Translations under genes and position numbers: made by a program
Notes under the pieces: generated by a model
Seen by the model: the letters and a program-made list of their open reading frames with translations, nothing else
What the model was told of the DNA's origin: nothing
The model's database searches: none
DNA from: Desulfobacterales bacterium
GTDB lineage: Bacteria > Desulfobacterota > DSM-4660 > Desulfatiglandales > B25-G16
Length of the DNA stretch: 7,880 nt
Assembly (NCBI GenBank): GCA_013375385.1
Contig: JABXJY010000123.1
Span: 1 to 7,880 of the forward strand
Reading direction: 5' to 3'
In this document: positions 6,402-7,880 of the stretch, one piece after another
Layout of the letters: every line of letters starts with the position of its first letter
Numbering within the stretch: position 1 is the first letter of the stretch

Positions 6402-6411
6402 GTTAGGCGGC
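6402..6411. repeat. Left copy of a 10-base inverted pair flanking the TSUP gene (GTTAGGCGGC)
   Basis: An exact inverted copy lies at 7249-7258, on the far side of the TSUP gene. Read on the minus strand it contains GCCTAAC, which fits the attC R'' consensus RYYYAAC, and it comes 67 bases after the TSUP stop. Confidence 0.5.
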
Positions 6412-6475
6412 TTTCGCTACAGATACGGCTTTATCGAAGTTACAGCGTTGCACCTTGTGCCAAACCGGCTTTGCT

Positions 6476-7210
6476 TTACTGAACCAGTAGAAATATGCCT
6501 GAGACAGTGAGTATTACGGCCACAATTCGTCTAAATCGCTCCTCACTGATTTGGAAGTGTGCCTTGTGGCCCAAAATTGTGCCCAGAACCAAAGCAGGGG
6601 TCAAAAGTAGCGCGAATTTGAGTATCTCCATTGTCAAAAGCCCAGTGGTTGCAAAGACACCTACGCGCCAGGAATAGTCAATAGCAAACAACCCAATCAG
6701 AGAGGCTCGCAGAACGTCTTTCTTCTTCAACTTGTACGTAAGGTACATCACAAAAGGTGGCCCACTCGTACCGAATAAACCTCCAAAGACACCGCCGACC
6801 GTTCCAGCTAATAGTCCCCAACCTGAAGGAAGTGGCTTGATATTATTACTGGTCTTTCCCATCAACAGATTGAGGGCGAATAAGATAATGGCTACACCTA
6901 AAGCTCTCTTGAGAAATATGTTTGCAAATGAACATAGAATATAGGTTCCTAATAGAGAGCCAATGATAGTACCAATTATCAATGGCACAAGGGTGATTTT
7001 GCTAATAGAGTTGTACACTTTACTCAGCAATAAAATGCTGAGACCAACTTCAAACAGTGCTTCCAAAGGAACAGCAAATTTGAGGTCAAATAACAAAGCC
7101 AAAAGGGGAATACTGACTAAAGCACTACCAAAACCTGTGAGTGAACGAATAAAAAAGGCAACAAAAATTATTACACTGGCAACAGTAGTGACAGAAACAT
7201 AGTTTTCCAT
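6476..7210 (-). CDS. TauE/SafE (TSUP) family membrane exporter
   Basis: Inner-membrane protein of 244 residues, within the usual TSUP size range, with about eight hydrophobic helices. The two repeats characteristic of the family are visible: RSLTGFGSALVSIPLLALLF near the N-terminus (about 22-41), and GGVFGGLFGTSGPPFVMYL with a following charged KLKKKDVLRAS loop in the second half. TSUP members move small organosulfur or organic anions such as sulfite, sulfoacetate or taurine-derived compounds; the substrate here is not predictable. ATG 7210 is the only ATG/GTG/TTG start at this end, since no alternative lies between it and the upstream in-frame stop, but it has no Shine-Dalgarno motif. No convincing promoter lies upstream. 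By eye the gene is more AT-rich than its neighbours, and 10-base inverted repeats flank it, which suggests it was acquired. Confidence 0.88.
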   Translation of the reverse strand: MENYVSVTTVASVIIFVAFFIRSLTGFGSALVSIPLLALLFDLKFAVPLEALFEVGLSILLLSKVYNSISKITLVPLIIGTIIGSLLGTYILCSFANIFLKRALGVAIILFALNLLMGKTSNNIKPLPSGWGLLAGTVGGVFGGLFGTSGPPFVMYLTYKLKKKDVLRASLIGLFAIDYSWRVGVFATTGLLTMEILKFALLLTPALVLGTILGHKAHFQISEERFRRIVAVILTVSGIFLLVQ

Positions 7211-7248
7211 AGAGGATGTGTCGTAAAATTGTATTTCGGAAATGTGAT

Positions 7249-7258
7249 GCCGCCTAAC
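7249..7258. repeat. Right copy of the 10-base inverted pair flanking the TSUP gene (GCCGCCTAAC)
   Basis: On the minus strand this reads GTTAGGCGGC and begins 48 bases before the TSUP start. Its GTTAGGC fits the attC R' consensus GTTRRRY. It is the inverted partner of 6402-6411. Confidence 0.5.
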
Positions 7259-7285
7259 GGACCCGAGCTAAGCTTCCTCCGTTGG
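7253..7285. repeat. Hairpin between the GNAT and TSUP genes
   Basis: AACGGA (7256-7261) and TCCGTT (7278-7283) pair perfectly around a 16-base loop. The stem extends by CC and GG with one bulged T. It includes the GCCTAAC core, and at about 33 bases it is shorter than a usual attC. No T-run follows on the minus strand. Confidence 0.45.
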
Positions 7286-7295
7286 TTGCAAACCA

Positions 7296-7622
7296 CTATA
7301 AGTTGATTGCTTCCGTTTCATGAAGATCGAACCACTTCTGATTTGCTAGAACAACAGACGTTTCGATCTGACGCTCGGGAATCGACCAGTGTTTTCTGAG
7401 CAACCGATTATTCAGTTCTTGGGAAACCAGTCTGAAACCGTCCTTTTCACAGAGATGAACAGCCCAAACGGCGTCTGCCCACGTGCCAATTAAAATCGGG
7501 CTAGCAGTCTGTTTACAAAGAGAAGATACCAACTTGCCTCCAATGCCATGTCTTTTTTCCACCGTACAAACATACGCGTGTCTAATTAGAGTGGCATCTT
7601 GAGCGTATTGTATACCCATCAC
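7296..7622 (-). CDS. GNAT-family N-acetyltransferase, N-terminally truncated (probable pseudogene)
   Basis: Only the C-terminal part of a GNAT acetyltransferase remains, about 108 residues against the usual 150 or more. The acetyl-CoA-binding motif is seen in YVCTVEKRHGIGGKLVSSL (residues about 17-35, with the KRHGIG loop). It is followed by PILIGTWADAVWAVHLCEKDGF, split here only by eye into LIGTWADAVWA and CEKDGFRLV. The end (SIPERQIETSVVL) matches a common GNAT subgroup. The first residues, VMGIQ, correspond to the middle of the domain in full-length relatives. The same frame continues upstream as LEHGEKP, a TGA stop, then FVSVMG, so the original gene probably extended further and was broken. 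GTG 7622 or ATG 7619 could start a short product, but neither has a ribosome binding site. Its donor-binding half alone is unlikely to be a full enzyme. Confidence 0.65.
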   Translation of the reverse strand: MMGIQYAQDATLIRHAYVCTVEKRHGIGGKLVSSLCKQTASPILIGTWADAVWAVHLCEKDGFRLVSQELNNRLLRKHWSIPERQIETSVVLANQKWFDLHETEAINL

Positions 7623-7880
7623 ACTGACGAATCATGGCTTTTCACCGTGTTCAAGAGGAGACCCTTACTTAACTATTGAGCATACATAAGAACCCGTATA
7701 TACTACAATATGATAAAGGAATCCCGCAACATAGAAAAAAATGGCCATAAGTTGGTAGGATCAGTGCTCGTCATCAGGTCAAACTTGGACAGGGCAATCA
7801 CCTTATGCAATTTTCGGTGACGTGGTCCAATGCGAGTCGACAGAAGGGGTTTATCGGGCAGTCAGGTAACATGAGCTTTG
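7623..7880. other. Right-edge stretch with no supportable gene
   Basis: It should contain the lost 5' half of the GNAT gene, but only about eleven codons of plausible continuing sequence are seen before a TAA at about 7665. A minus-strand frame ending at TAG 7705-7703 is open for about 50 codons, without a recognisable domain or a placed start. Confidence 0.4.

Larger units (their letters stand above)
6059..6475. other. Non-coding region between the methyltransferase and TSUP genes
   Basis: No gene is visible. The left third holds the methyltransferase promoter and a small palindrome. The right part, from about 6316, holds GC-rich inverted repeats (CTCCG at 6349, CGGAG at 6372, CTCCG at 6383) and the GTTAGGCGGC sequence at 6402-6411. 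No good terminator for the TSUP gene is evident. Confidence 0.5.

Noticed and set aside
7703..7858. Minus-strand frame of about 50 codons ending at TAG 7705
   Set aside because: It is bounded by a TGA and has only internal ATGs with no ribosome binding site. No recognisable domain, and chance is likely.

Overview
The window looks like chromosomal DNA of a Gram-negative bacterium with moderate GC. I lean towards a Desulfobacterota-like lineage. The reasons are a signal-peptide-bearing DUF4384 protein, a periplasmic CHASE2 sensor domain on a class III nucleotide cyclase, clear Shine-Dalgarno motifs and two textbook sigma70 promoters. This is an inference, since there is no rRNA or lineage marker in the window.

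Layout. Bases 1-2681 (minus strand) hold a two-gene operon: a secreted DUF4384 protein followed, with a short overlap, by a CHASE2-anchored adenylate/guanylate cyclase that runs off the left edge. The cyclase has no stop codon inside the window. Bases 2682-3174 are non-coding. Bases 3175-4065 (minus) encode a ten-helix EamA/DMT transporter with a GTG start, a strong ribosome binding site and a strong promoter. Bases 4082-4705 have no convincing gene; the part from about 4287 to 4617 is packed with inverted repeats inside a larger split inverted repeat. Bases 4706-5473 (plus) encode a radical SAM protein of the SplB-like family, convergent with a minus-strand class I methyltransferase (5486-6049) that has its own strong promoter. 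Bases 6059-6475 are non-coding. Bases 6476-7210 (minus) encode a TauE/SafE (TSUP) exporter that looks more AT-rich than its neighbours. Bases 7296-7622 (minus) encode an N-terminally truncated GNAT acetyltransferase. The last 250 bases show no supportable gene.

How the parts relate. The DUF4384/cyclase pair most likely forms an envelope-sensing unit that makes a cyclic nucleotide. The cyclase keeps its metal-binding and transition-state residues but has Glu where adenylyl cyclases usually have the adenine-selecting Lys. The transporter, radical SAM and methyltransferase genes look like unrelated single-gene units, although the transporter and methyltransferase promoters share an identical 12-base stretch over the -35 box. 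The TSUP gene lies between inverted copies of a 10-base sequence containing GTTAGGC/GCCTAAC. That resembles the outer core sites of integron attC elements, but no complete attC and no integrase is visible, so the cassette idea remains a hypothesis.
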